From Fodinibacter sp038258215 (GTDB lineage Bacteria > Actinomycetota > Actinomycetes > Actinomycetales > Dermatophilaceae), in the NCBI GenBank assembly GCA_038258215.1, contig JBBSQC010000004.1:62001-126000 (forward strand): a stretch of 64,000 nucleotides of DNA. Reading direction: 5' to 3'. Under the pieces are notes generated by a model that was given only the letters and a program-made list of their open reading frames with translations, searched no databases and was not told where the DNA came from. Of the stretch, positions 24,885-33,551 are shown in pieces. Position 1 is the first letter of the stretch. Each line of letters starts with the position of its first letter. The position numbers and the translations under genes are program-made.

Positions 24885-25937
24885 TCAGGCTCGCAGGGGC
24901 TCGGTGGCGAACCGGCCGAGCCCCTCGCCGGGGCCGATCGCCGCGGTGAAGCCGAGCTCGGCGCGGGCCCGCTCCGGTGAGGCCACGACGTGGCGCACGT
25001 CGCCGATCCGGAACTGCCCGGTGACGGTCGGTTCGAGGCCGATGCCCGAGCCGGCCGCGACCGCGCGGGCCACGTCGGCGATGCCGATCGGCTGCCCGGA
25101 GCAGACGTTGTATGCCGTGTGCGACCCGTCCGGCCGGTCCACGACGGCGAGGGCGGCCGCGACGTTGGCCCGGGCGACGTCGTGGACGTGCACGAAGTCG
25201 CGCATCTGGGTGCCGTCCTCGTAGACGACCGGGGCCTCACCGCGCTCGAGCGAGGACCTGAACATGGCTGCGACCCCGGAGTAGGGGGTGTCGCGCGGCA
25301 TCCCGGGCCCGTAGACGTTGTGGTAGCGCAGCGAGATGGCCGCGCCGGGCGCCTGGCGCACCCACGCGGTGGCGTAGTGCTCCTGCGCGACCTTGCTCGC
25401 GGCGTAGGAGCTGCGCGGGTCGAGCGGGGCCGACTCGTCGACGAGGGCCCAGTCCAGCGGGCCGCCGCAGACCGGGCAGGGGATGTCGAAGTCGCCGGAC
25501 TCGAGGGCCCCGGCGGTGCGCGCGCCGGGGGCCTGGTCGCCGTGGTGCGGGCAGGTGTAGCGGCCCTCGCCGTAGACGACCATCGACGAGGCCTGGACGA
25601 AGCCCCGCACCCCCCGCTCGTGCATCGCGGCGAGGACGGAGGCCGTGCCGAGGTCGTTGTGACCGGCATACAGGGGGAGGTCGGCGGCGGTCACCCCGGC
25701 GCCGACCATCGCGGCGAGGTGGATGACCACGTCTATGCCGCAGAGGAGGTCGCTCCACTCGTGCGCTCGCCGGGTGTCGAGCACGTGCACGCCCTCGGGC
25801 GGGGCCGAACGGGTGGCGGCCCCGTGTGCTTCGGGGAGGAGGAGGTCGACCGGGACGACCTCGACCCCCCGGGCTGCCAGCTCGGATGCCGTGGCGGTGC
25901 CGATGAAGCCGGCTGCGCCGGTGAGGAGGACTCGCAC
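24885..25937 (-). CDS. NAD-dependent epimerase/dehydratase with zinc-ribbon-like insertion
   Basis: A 350-residue extended short-chain dehydrogenase. The NAD loop is LLTGAAGFIGTAT at the N-terminus, the active-site SSYAASK pair is present, and NVYGPGMPRDTP follows. Between strands 5 and 6 it has an extra segment with YTCPHHG and IPCPVCGGPL, four Cys and His placed like a zinc ribbon. Such an insertion is found in dTDP-L-rhamnose 4-epimerase-like enzymes, so a nucleotide-sugar 4-epimerase is the best guess. GTG 25937 lies 6 nt after CAGACT; GTG 25943 is an alternative. Confidence 0.8.
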   Translation of the reverse strand: MRVLLTGAAGFIGTATASELAARGVEVVPVDLLLPEAHGAATRSAPPEGVHVLDTRRAHEWSDLLCGIDVVIHLAAMVGAGVTAADLPLYAGHNDLGTASVLAAMHERGVRGFVQASSMVVYGEGRYTCPHHGDQAPGARTAGALESGDFDIPCPVCGGPLDWALVDESAPLDPRSSYAASKVAQEHYATAWVRQAPGAAISLRYHNVYGPGMPRDTPYSGVAAMFRSSLERGEAPVVYEDGTQMRDFVHVHDVARANVAAALAVVDRPDGSHTAYNVCSGQPIGIADVARAVAAGSGIGLEPTVTGQFRIGDVRHVVASPERARAELGFTAAIGPGEGLGRFATEPLRA

Positions 25938-26029
25938 GCGCACAGTCTGCCCCGAGTGCGGCGCGGCCAGCGCGCTGAGGTCACGCCACCGGCAGCCTCC
26001 CGTCCTCCAGGGCGCCTGGCCGTGGTTCC

Positions 26030-27598
26030 CTACTCCGGCGGGGTCACCAGGCCGTGGTGGAGCGCGTAGAGGCTGGCGCCGACCCGGTTGGTGGCCCCGA
26101 TCTTCGTGTAGGTCCGTTCCACGTGGTTGCGCACGGTCTTCTCGCTCAGGACGAGCAGCCCGGCGATCTCGCGGTTGGACAACCCCCGGGAGACCAGGCC
26201 CAGGACCTCCCTCTCGCGTGGGGTGAGCAGGTCGTCCCGACGAGCACGCGCCACTCGGTGCCCGCCGACGGCCAGGACCGCCTCGACGCACTCGGGATCG
26301 AGTACGCCGGCCCGGCTCCTTGCCCGCAGCCGGGCCAGTGCTTGTTCGGGGTCCATCGCCTCGCGGTAGGGCCGCGGCTCCAGGGCCGACTGGTAGGCGA
26401 CGGCCGCGGCCAGGAGGCGCTCGCTGCGCCCGAGCATGGACCCGTCGACACCGAGCGGGTAGCCGGTGCCGTCGAGGTGTTCGTGGTGCGCACGCGCGAC
26501 CCTACGGACGGCGCCCAGCCCGGGGATCCGGTTCAGCGCACGCTCGGTCAGGTAGGGGTGCATCCGCGCGCGCTCCCACTGCGACGGGCTCAGCTCTCCG
26601 GGCTCGGACCACACCTGGTGGGACACACCGAGCCGCCCCAGGTCGTGCAGGTGACCGGCTCGCCGAAGCGTGCCGACCTCCTCGACACCCATGCCCAGCA
26701 CCTCGCCCGCTGATGCCGCGAGCGTCGCAACGGCTCGCGAGTGGCCCAGCGTGAAGGGGCACTTCAGGTCGACGAAGTCTCCGATCGCGCACGCCAGTCG
26801 TTCGAAACCCGCGTCGGTGAGCAGCACCGCGTGGTCGGGGGCCTGGTTGAGGGCCTCCTTCCACGCATCACCGTCTCGAGCGGGGGCGAACACCACGTCG
26901 GGGGCGGCCAGCACGGCGTCGACGACGACGGGGTCGAAGTGCCCGCCGCGCCTGCTGACGGCCATCGCGAGCACGGCGTCGAGCCCGTACGTGCGGTGGT
27001 GCACCTCCGCGATGTCGGCGAACTGCGCGACCCTCATCTCGATGGGTATCTGGTCCCCCGAGACCCCCGCCGGCAGACCCTCACCGTCGTAGCGCTCGAA
27101 GGTGTGAGCGAGGGTCGTCGCGACATCGGGCGACAGGCCGATGTGCTCCGCCAACGCCGCCGCCGACGCGCAGTGCGAGTGGACCAACGTGGCGATCTGG
27201 CCGCGGGCGTCCCGAAAGAGCGAGCCCATCACCTTCAAGCGCCGCGGAAGCGGTTCACCCCTGGCGACGTTGGCGAGCAGGAACCGCAGGTACGGCACAC
27301 CCGACCAGTCGACCAGGTAGGCGTCGTGTCGGACCGCGATGTCGTCGCCGAACCACCGGGCGTACTCCTGGGAGTCGGCGTGACAGCCGATCCACATCAC
27401 CAGCGTCGTGTAGTAGGCGGTGCCACGCTGCTCGGCGTCCAGCCCGAGGAGGTCGGCGATTCGACACGCCATGGTCGCGGAGCGGAGCATGTGGTCGGCG
27501 GGCTGACCCAACCCGAGGTCGATCGCGACGGAGAGCCCGGCCAGAACCTCCGCCCGTCGGGGAAGCGCCTCACCGCCATGGCTTCTCGAGCTCGTCAC
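26030..27598 (-). CDS. HD-GYP phosphohydrolase with LuxR-type DNA-binding domain
   Basis: A 522-residue protein. An N-terminal HD-like half (about 25-200) holds FERYDGEGLPAGVSGDQIP. A second HD-GYP-like half (about 250-420) holds HLHDLGRLGVS and HHEHLDGTGYP, the metal and signature residues of this family. The C-terminal 65 residues (LTPREREVLGLVSRGLSNREIA...) are a LuxR/GerE helix-turn-helix. It may break down cyclic dinucleotides or another phosphoester and use this to control transcription. GTG 27598 lies 6 nt after CAGAAT. Confidence 0.82.
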   Translation of the reverse strand: MTSSRSHGGEALPRRAEVLAGLSVAIDLGLGQPADHMLRSATMACRIADLLGLDAEQRGTAYYTTLVMWIGCHADSQEYARWFGDDIAVRHDAYLVDWSGVPYLRFLLANVARGEPLPRRLKVMGSLFRDARGQIATLVHSHCASAAALAEHIGLSPDVATTLAHTFERYDGEGLPAGVSGDQIPIEMRVAQFADIAEVHHRTYGLDAVLAMAVSRRGGHFDPVVVDAVLAAPDVVFAPARDGDAWKEALNQAPDHAVLLTDAGFERLACAIGDFVDLKCPFTLGHSRAVATLAASAGEVLGMGVEEVGTLRRAGHLHDLGRLGVSHQVWSEPGELSPSQWERARMHPYLTERALNRIPGLGAVRRVARAHHEHLDGTGYPLGVDGSMLGRSERLLAAAVAYQSALEPRPYREAMDPEQALARLRARSRAGVLDPECVEAVLAVGGHRVARARRDDLLTPREREVLGLVSRGLSNREIAGLLVLSEKTVRNHVERTYTKIGATNRVGASLYALHHGLVTPPE

Positions 27599-27674
27599 GC
27601 GATGATTCTGCTCCGTCTGGCCGCGCCGGTCACGCGTCTCGCGACCCCGCCGTGGCCGCTCAGGCGACACCGGG

Positions 27675-28751
27675 TCAGGGCCGGACCTCGAGCACCCTGT
27701 TGAACGGGGTCTGCGCGACCGAGGTGCACCGGCTGAAGCCGGCCGATGTGACGACGTCGCGGATGCGTGCGGGTCCGGCCTGGGTGCCGAGCGCGAGTCC
27801 CACCTCCTGCGCGAGCGACGCCGGGGTGCACAGCAGGGTCGAGAAGCCGTAGTAGGCCCGCCCGACCGGGTTGAAGTTGTCGCTGACGGCGTCGCCGGCC
27901 ATCGGTTCGACGATCATCCAGGTGCCCTCGGCGGACAGGGCGCCGCACACCTGCCGTGCCGCCCCCTCCGGATCGCCCATGTCGTGCAGGGCGTCGAAGG
28001 TCGTGACGAGGTCGAACCCGGCACCCGCGAACTCGGTCGCCGAGGCCACCTCGAACCGCACCCGGTCACCGACCCCGGCACGGATGGCCCGCTCCCGGGC
28101 GACCTCCACGGAGGACGCGTGGTAGTCGAACCCGGTGAAGGTGGAGCTCGGGAAGGCCTGCGCCATGATCACCGTGGAGGCCCCGTGCCCGCACCCGACG
28201 TCCGCGACGGTGGCGCCTCGCTCCAGCCGGTCCACGACACCGTCCAACGCCGGCAGCCAGTCCTGGACGAGGTGGGCGTTGTACATGGTGCGGAAGAACC
28301 GCTCGCAGCCGTCGTGCACGTCGGCGTGGTGCTCGTGCCAGCCCACGCCCGCCTGGCCGCGTGCCGCCTCCAGCACGCGGTCCATGTCGTGGACGGTGCC
28401 GAGAGCGATCTGGAAGAAGCCGGGCAGGTATGCCGGGCTGCTCGGGTCGGTCAGCGCCGCCGCGTGCTCGGGTGGCAGGGTGTACCCGCCCGTGGTGGCG
28501 TCGTACTCGACGTAGCCACCGGCGGCCTGGGCGTTGAGCCACTCCCGCGCGTACGGCTCACCGGTGTGGGTGGCCTCGGCGAGCTGGGCCGGAGTGACCG
28601 GCCCACCAGCCAGGACGGCGTAGTAGCCCAGCTTGTCGCCGAGCACGACCAGCGCGGTGTTGAGGGTGGCGCCGACCTCGTCAACGGCCTTGAAGACGAA
28701 GGCCATGAGCTTGTCGACGTCGATGCTGGGTGCCTGCTGCAGATCGGTCAT
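27675..28751 (-). CDS. Class I SAM-dependent methyltransferase with winged-helix-like N-terminus
   Basis: A 358-residue methyltransferase. The first 100 residues resemble the dimerisation/winged-helix domain of small-molecule O-methyltransferases (GYYAVLAGGPVTPAQLAEATHTGEPYAREWL). The SAM motif I is ATVADVGCGHGASTVIMAQAF, motif II ends FTGFDYH, and VTTFDALHDMGDP is motif IV. GGGAGG precedes ATG 28751. It stands alone, reading leftward, so the substrate cannot be inferred from context. Confidence 0.85.
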   Translation of the reverse strand: MTDLQQAPSIDVDKLMAFVFKAVDEVGATLNTALVVLGDKLGYYAVLAGGPVTPAQLAEATHTGEPYAREWLNAQAAGGYVEYDATTGGYTLPPEHAAALTDPSSPAYLPGFFQIALGTVHDMDRVLEAARGQAGVGWHEHHADVHDGCERFFRTMYNAHLVQDWLPALDGVVDRLERGATVADVGCGHGASTVIMAQAFPSSTFTGFDYHASSVEVARERAIRAGVGDRVRFEVASATEFAGAGFDLVTTFDALHDMGDPEGAARQVCGALSAEGTWMIVEPMAGDAVSDNFNPVGRAYYGFSTLLCTPASLAQEVGLALGTQAGPARIRDVVTSAGFSRCTSVAQTPFNRVLEVRP

Positions 28752-28942
28752 GACGCTGTTCCTCCCGGTGCTCGACGGCCACTGCGCCCGGTGTGGGCAG
28801 CGTCCGGTGTGGACGGCTCCCGGTCCCAACGGACGAGGGAGTGGCGTGCAACCAGCCTGGGTCGGGGACCCCCACCCAGTCATGGGGCATCGGCCTCAAC
28901 TGTGCGGAGCGCGACGACCCGGCGACCCTGGACCCGGGACCC

Positions 28943-29380
28943 TCAGCCGGTGAGCTTCGCGATGGTCGAGGCGACCCGGCGCTCGCGCGTCTCGGGCTTC
29001 TTCGCGGCCATCACGGCCTCGGCGTGCTGGCGCTGGTGGCTGTAGCTGAGGCGCTCCCACGCCGCCGATGCGCTCGGGTGAGCGGCGAGCGCCGCGGCCA
29101 GGTCCTCCGGGACCTCGACCGTGCGCGGGGCGGTGTCGAGCACGACCGACACCTCGTGGGTCTCACCGGCCGCGATGCCGGCAGCCTCACGCACCGCCGC
29201 GCTGGCCCCGAGGAGGAACTGCCCGCCCATCGACGCGATGCTCGTGCGCCAGGTGTGCCCGTTCACCGTCGTGGCGACCTTGGGTCGGCGCCCGCCCCCG
29301 AGCTCCTGGACCACCGACTCCGGGACCACGAACCCGGTGGTGGTGCGACCAGTGGCCAGCAGCTCAGTCGTGAACTCCAT
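28943..29380 (-). CDS. DUF1905/YdeI-OmpD-associated domain protein
   Basis: A 145-residue protein. The N-terminal half is a DUF1905 beta-barrel-like domain (VVPESVVQELGGGRRPKVATTVNGHTWRTS). The C-terminal tail, WERLSYSHQRQHAEAVMAAKKPETRERR, is the YdeI/OmpD-associated motif. The function is unknown. ATG 29380 lies 6 nt after CACACT and lacks a Shine-Dalgarno sequence. Confidence 0.85.
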   Translation of the reverse strand: MEFTTELLATGRTTTGFVVPESVVQELGGGRRPKVATTVNGHTWRTSIASMGGQFLLGASAAVREAAGIAAGETHEVSVVLDTAPRTVEVPEDLAAALAAHPSASAAWERLSYSHQRQHAEAVMAAKKPETRERRVASTIAKLTG

Positions 29381-29483
29381 CGTCCCAGTGTGCCGCACCG
29401 CGACCGAACCGCGCCACCAGTTCCGGCACCGGCATACTCGGCAGCAGCGCCGGATCCGGCGACCAAGCGCAGGAGGGAAAGCC

Positions 29484-29849
29484 ATGTCAGACAGCGGTCC
29501 CGACCACTCCTTGGGTGCCACCACGGGTGCCACCCCGACGTCCGCCGGCAGCGCCGCCTCGAGCCGCCCCGCGAAGGCCCCCGTCGTGCGGTTGCAGACG
29601 TGGGTCACGATCGTCCTGCTGTTCACCCTGCTCGCCTCGTGCTCCGCCGCCAGCCGGGCCGGGGATGCCGCTACCTCCATCGGGGGCATCTCTGGGTCGG
29701 AGCAGGGCGCGAGCGCCCAGGACGTCCGCGACCTGTGCGCGCTCATCGGCGCCGTCGCCGCTGCGCAGGGCGTCGACCTCGACGCGATCGCCACGGCGGA
29801 CACCGACACCTCGTGCGCGCAGGCCGCCCGAGAGGTGGTTCGCCCCTGA
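29484..29849 (+). CDS. Small membrane-anchored protein of unknown function
   Basis: A 121-residue protein: a low-complexity Ser/Thr/Ala N-terminus (1-33), one hydrophobic helix (TWVTIVLLFTLLASCSA, about 39-55), then a short outer domain with two cysteines (DLCALIGAVAAAQGV and TSCAQAAREV). The strong AGGAGG upstream of ATG 29484 supports real expression. The Cys after the helix could be a lipid site, but the long N-terminus argues against a normal signal peptide. I do not recognise a family. Confidence 0.7.
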   Translation: MSDSGPDHSLGATTGATPTSAGSAASSRPAKAPVVRLQTWVTIVLLFTLLASCSAASRAGDAATSIGGISGSEQGASAQDVRDLCALIGAVAAAQGVDLDAIATADTDTSCAQAAREVVRP

Positions 29850-29894
29850 GCACCCCCTCTCGTTCCAGCGCCCCTCGCCGGGCGGAGGCCGGCG

Positions 29895-30623
29895 TCAGGC
29901 GCGTGATCGACCGCCGGCCCGTGGGAGCTCCTCGCGCCGGAGCGCACCGCGGCGGCGCAGCCGGGCCACCACGTCGTCGGCACCCGAGCGCTCCGCCGCG
30001 TCGAGCGGGGTCAGGTCGTCCCACCCGACCCAGTTGACGTCGGCGCCGCGGGCCAGCAGGTGGTCGACGGCGTCGAGTTGGCCGCCGTGGCAGGCTCCCC
30101 ACAGCAGGGGCGTGGGGTCCTCGTCGGAGGCAGCCGGCATCGTCGCGAGCAGGTCGACCCGTCCCAGCGCGGCTGCGTCGAAGGGCGACACCCTCGCCCC
30201 GCGCTCGACCAGTCGCCGAGCAGCGCTCCACTGCCCGAAGGCCGTCGCGTCGTTGAGCGGAGTCCCCCACCCGATCAGTCCTCCCACGGCATCGACCCGG
30301 GCTCCGGCATCCAACAGCGCGTCGACGGCCTCGACGTCGTCGTTGCTGGCCGCCCAGTGCAGCGCGGTCTCCGCGTGCTCGCCGACGAAGGCTGCCTCGA
30401 GGTCGGCCCCGTGCTCGAGCAGCGCGTCGATCGTGGCCGCGATCCGTGGCCGTCGCCCGGGCCAGTCGGTGGCGACGTGCAGCAGGGTGCGGCCTCCGTG
30501 CCCCGGCACCAACCGCGTCGCGATCTCGGGGTGGACCTCCAGAATCGCGGTCAGCGCCTCGACGTCACCGCCACGCACCGCCGAGACGGCCGCCTCGACG
30601 ACGTCCTCGGCGGGGGCGGCCAC
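29895..30623 (-). CDS. Ankyrin-repeat protein
   Basis: A 242-residue cytoplasmic protein built of ankyrin repeats, for example RTLLHVATDWPGR...ATIDALLEHGADLEA, ETALHWAASNDDVEAVDALLDAGARVDA and DPTPLLWGACHGGQLDAVDHLLARGADVNW. It is probably a protein-binding module with unknown partner. GTG 30623 is six bases downstream of the hisC-like stop, so it is cotranscribed with that gene. Confidence 0.85.
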   Translation of the reverse strand: MAAPAEDVVEAAVSAVRGGDVEALTAILEVHPEIATRLVPGHGGRTLLHVATDWPGRRPRIAATIDALLEHGADLEAAFVGEHAETALHWAASNDDVEAVDALLDAGARVDAVGGLIGWGTPLNDATAFGQWSAARRLVERGARVSPFDAAALGRVDLLATMPAASDEDPTPLLWGACHGGQLDAVDHLLARGADVNWVGWDDLTPLDAAERSGADDVVARLRRRGALRREELPRAGGRSRA

Positions 30624-30628
30624 CGCTC

Positions 30629-31744
30629 TCAGCCCTCGCGAGCGGCGCGGAAGGCGCCCGCGACCTCGATCAGGCGGTCGTTGGCCTCGGGCTCGGAGAT
30701 GGTCGCGCGGGCGCCGTCGGTGCCGTAGGGCCGCACGGTCAGCCCTGCCTCCTCGCACGCGGCAGCGAAGGCCGGCGTCTCCTTCCCCAGCCCGAACCAG
30801 ACGAAGTTGGCCTGGGCGTCGGCGAGGTCCCAGCCCTGGTCGCGCAGCGCCGCCACCACCCGCTCGCGCTCGGCGACCAGCTCCTTGACCCGCACGCCTA
30901 GCTCGTCGACCGCCTCCAGCGAGGCGATCGCCGCCACCTGCGCGAGCGAGTTGACCCCGAACGGGATCGCCGCCTTGCGCAGGGCGGCGGCCACCGGCTC
31001 GTGCGCCACGGCATACCCGACCCGCAGCCCGGCCAGACCGTAGGCCTTGGAGAAGGTGCGCAGCACGGCGACGTTGGGGCGCGCTGCGTGGATGGCCAGA
31101 GCGTCGGGCGCGTCCGTCGCGGTGACGAACTCGAGGTAGGCCTCGTCGATGACGACGAGGACGTCCTCGGGCACCCGGTCGAGGAACGCCTCGAGCTCGG
31201 CAGCCCCCACCGTGGTGCCCGTCGGGTTGTTCGGGGTGCACACGAGCACCAGCCGCGTGCGGGGCGTGATCGCCTCGGCCATCGCGTCGAGGTCGTGGCG
31301 GTCACCGGACGTCAGGGGCACCTGCACGGGAGTGGCGCCGGACAGGGTCACCAGGATCGGGTACGCCTCGAAGGACCGCCACGCGAAGACCACCTCGTCG
31401 CCCTCGCCGCAGGTCGCCGCGATGAGCTGCCCCAGCACCCCGACGCTGCCGGGCCCGGTGGCGATGCACTCGGCCGGCACGCCGACGCGCTCCGCGATGG
31501 CCGCCGTCAAGTCGGTGACCGCCATGTCGGGATAGCGGTTCATCCCGCCGGCTGCCTCGCGCACCACGTCGAGCACGCTCGGCAGGGGCGGGTAGGGGTT
31601 CTCGTTGCTGCTGATCTTGTATGCCGTGACACCGGGTCGCGCCGCCGCTCGACGGCCGGGGGCGTACGCGGGCAGGGCGTCGATCAGGCCCCTCAGGCGG
31701 ACCGTGCTCGTCGGTGCGGGGGTGGGCTGGCGGTGCTCGGTCAT
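30629..31744 (-). CDS. Histidinol-phosphate/aromatic aminotransferase
   Basis: A 371-residue fold-type I PLP enzyme. The N-terminal SSNENPYPPLP, the CTPNNPTGT loop, VVIDEAYLEF with the PLP-ring aspartate and TFSKAYGLAGLRVGYA with the Schiff-base lysine are all present, and RATISEP carries the arginine near the C-terminus. It is close to HisC and to the PatA/HisC2 aromatic aminotransferases. No his operon is nearby, so an aromatic aminotransferase role is quite possible. TAGGGT lies 7 nt before ATG 31744. Confidence 0.88.
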   Translation of the reverse strand: MTEHRQPTPAPTSTVRLRGLIDALPAYAPGRRAAARPGVTAYKISSNENPYPPLPSVLDVVREAAGGMNRYPDMAVTDLTAAIAERVGVPAECIATGPGSVGVLGQLIAATCGEGDEVVFAWRSFEAYPILVTLSGATPVQVPLTSGDRHDLDAMAEAITPRTRLVLVCTPNNPTGTTVGAAELEAFLDRVPEDVLVVIDEAYLEFVTATDAPDALAIHAARPNVAVLRTFSKAYGLAGLRVGYAVAHEPVAAALRKAAIPFGVNSLAQVAAIASLEAVDELGVRVKELVAERERVVAALRDQGWDLADAQANFVWFGLGKETPAFAAACEEAGLTVRPYGTDGARATISEPEANDRLIEVAGAFRAAREG

Positions 31745-31854
31745 GCCCTCCACCCTAAGGCGGGGGCCGGCCGCCCGTCCCGCCCTGCACCACCGGCGGC
31801 GGCACGCCACGGAGGTGCCCGGTCTCGGCGCCCGCTGCGTGCCAGAATGTGCCC

Positions 31855-32238
31855 GTGAAGAACTTCGCCATCCGAGTCCTCGTCGGCGGGATCGCCCTGT
31901 GGGTCGCCGCCCTCCTCCTCGACGGGGTGGAACTCGCCGAGGACCAGTCGTCCTGGCCGGAGAAGCTCGTGACGATCGTGCTCGTCGCGCTCGTCTTCGG
32001 GCTGACCAACGCCATCGTGCGGCCGATCGCGCTGCTGCTGTCGCTGCCGTTCATCGTGCTGAGCCTGGGGCTGTTCATCTTCGTGCTCAATGCGTTCATG
32101 CTGCAGGTGACCGAGTGGATCAGCGACGGGCTGGGGCTCTCGTTCACCATCGACCACTTCTTCTGGAGCGCGATCTGGGGGGCGCTGATCATCACGGTCG
32201 TGTCCTGGCCGCTCAACGTCCTCCTCAAGGACGACTGA
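31855..32238 (+). CDS. Phage holin family 4-type membrane protein
   Basis: A 127-residue, four-helix protein of the Phage_holin_4_2 family (YvlD-like), with the typical LTNAIVRPIALLLSLPFIVLSLGLF. The family is named after holins, but it is common on bacterial chromosomes and probably has an envelope role; there is no phage gene around it. GTG 31855 is 6 nt after CAGAAT; GTG 31849 is in frame. It is followed after 11 bases by galE. Confidence 0.85.
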   Translation: MKNFAIRVLVGGIALWVAALLLDGVELAEDQSSWPEKLVTIVLVALVFGLTNAIVRPIALLLSLPFIVLSLGLFIFVLNAFMLQVTEWISDGLGLSFTIDHFFWSAIWGALIITVVSWPLNVLLKDD

Positions 32239-32249
32239 GGCCTGACGAC

Positions 32250-33269
32250 ATGCGCGTCCTCGTCTCCGGTGGAGCCGGTTACATCGGCTCACACACCGTC
32301 ATCCAGCTCGTCTCCTCCGGTCACGACGTCGTCGTCGTCGACTCCTTCGCCAACGCCAAGCCGTCCGTGGTCGGCCGCCTCGAGGCACTCACCGGACAAC
32401 ACCTGGACGTGCGCTCCTTCGACCTCACCGACCTGGACAAGACCGAGCACCTCTTCGCCAACGAGCCCTTCGACGCGGTGATCCACTTCGCCGGGTTCAA
32501 GGCCGTCGGCGAGAGCGTGGCCAAGCCGCTGGAGTACTACGAGAACAACCTCGGCTCGACCTTCTCCCTCGTCCGCGCCATGCACCGGCACGGCGTCTCG
32601 ACCCTCGTCTTCTCCTCCTCGGCCACGGTCTACGGCGCGGATGCCGCCGTGCCGATGGGCGAGGACCTGCCCACATCGGCGACCAACCCCTACGGCTGGA
32701 CCAAGGTCATGCAGGAACAGGTGCTGCGCGACGTCGCCGCGGCCGACCCCAGCTGGCGGATCGCCCTGCTGCGCTACTTCAACCCGGTCGGCGCGCACGC
32801 CTCGGGCACCATCGGCGAGGACCCCAGCGACATCCCCAACAACCTCATGCCGTTCATCGCGCAGGTCGCGGTGGGCCGACGCGAGAAGCTCTCGGTGTTC
32901 GGGGGCGACTACCCGACCCCGGACGGCACGGGCGTGCGCGACTACATCCACGTCGAGGACCTCGCGGCCGGCCACATCGCGGCCCTGCACCGCCTGGGCT
33001 CCACCGACGACGCCGTCTCCACCTGGAACCTCGGCACCGGTCACGGCACCTCCGTGCTCGAGCTGCTGCACGCCTTCGAGCGCGCCTGTGGGCACGAGCT
33101 GCCGTATGAGGTCGTCGAGCGGCGGACGGGTGACATCGCCGCCTCCTACGCCGACCCCTCGCGGGCCGAGGCCGAGCTGGGCTGGCGGGCCACGCGCACC
33201 GTCGACGACATGTGCGTCGACACCTGGCGCTGGCAGAGCCGGAACCCGAAGGGCTACCCCGGCGCCTGA
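32250..33269 (+). CDS. galE: UDP-glucose 4-epimerase
   Basis: A 339-residue enzyme that interconverts UDP-glucose and UDP-galactose. VSGGAGYIGSHT is the NAD loop, FSSSATVYG the active-site serine region, and Y148-x3-K152 (NPYGWTK) the catalytic pair. LLRYFNPVGAHASG and DGTGVRDYIHVEDLA are GalE-specific. The length is standard. It gives UDP-galactose for cell-wall or capsule sugars and may serve the glycosyltransferases encoded around 23 kb. Confidence 0.95.
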   Translation: MRVLVSGGAGYIGSHTVIQLVSSGHDVVVVDSFANAKPSVVGRLEALTGQHLDVRSFDLTDLDKTEHLFANEPFDAVIHFAGFKAVGESVAKPLEYYENNLGSTFSLVRAMHRHGVSTLVFSSSATVYGADAAVPMGEDLPTSATNPYGWTKVMQEQVLRDVAAADPSWRIALLRYFNPVGAHASGTIGEDPSDIPNNLMPFIAQVAVGRREKLSVFGGDYPTPDGTGVRDYIHVEDLAAGHIAALHRLGSTDDAVSTWNLGTGHGTSVLELLHAFERACGHELPYEVVERRTGDIAASYADPSRAEAELGWRATRTVDDMCVDTWRWQSRNPKGYPGA

Positions 33270-33298
33270 CCCTGCCGGGGCTTTCGGGGTCACCCCGA
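33257..33298 (+). terminator. Two hairpins over the galE stop
   Basis: CCCCGGC (33257) pairs with GCCGGGG (33274) across the stop codon, and TCGGGGT-C-ACCCCGA (33284-33298) forms a second palindrome. They probably end the galE transcript. Confidence 0.5.
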
Positions 33299-33336
33299 CC
33301 CCGACCCGGACCCGCCACCGCACCCCGTGCCGGTTG

Positions 33337-33352
33337 CTACGACGTCGTGTAG
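33337..33352 (+). promoter_or_regulatory. Candidate BlaI operator
   Basis: CTACGACGTCGTGTAG has the CTAC...GTAG half sites used by BlaI/MecI-type repressors and a palindromic ACGACGTCGT centre. It is about 200 bases upstream of the blaI-like gene, where an autoregulatory operator is expected. Confidence 0.5.
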
Positions 33353-33396
33353 TTTGTGGTACGTCCGGTCGTCCTTACCACCCTCGAGCCTCCACC

Positions 33397-33476
33397 AACC
33401 TCTGCTAGCAGAGGTTCGGTCTCCACCCACATGGTGGAACCTGTTGGTGGCGACGCAACCTCTGCTAGCAGAGGTT
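33397..33476. repeat. Duplicated 20-bp palindrome
   Basis: The perfect palindrome AACCTCTGCTAGCAGAGGTT occurs at 33397-33416 and 33457-33476. Between them lie CCACC/GGTGG and, outside, CCACCAAC (33392) with GTTGGTGG (33443), giving nested hairpins. The block lies between the candidate operator and the blaI-like gene. It may be a regulatory leader or another hairpin repeat of the kind seen elsewhere in the window. Confidence 0.85.
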
Positions 33477-33551
33477 CGGGGGGGAGGGCTCAGGGTGAGC
33501 ATCCGGTCCGTGACGTCCGCACGCCGGCTCCGAACGAGCGAAGGAGTAGCC

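Noticed and set aside
31855..32238. Prophage remnant because of a holin-family protein
   Set aside because: No phage genes surround it; this family is widespread on bacterial chromosomes.
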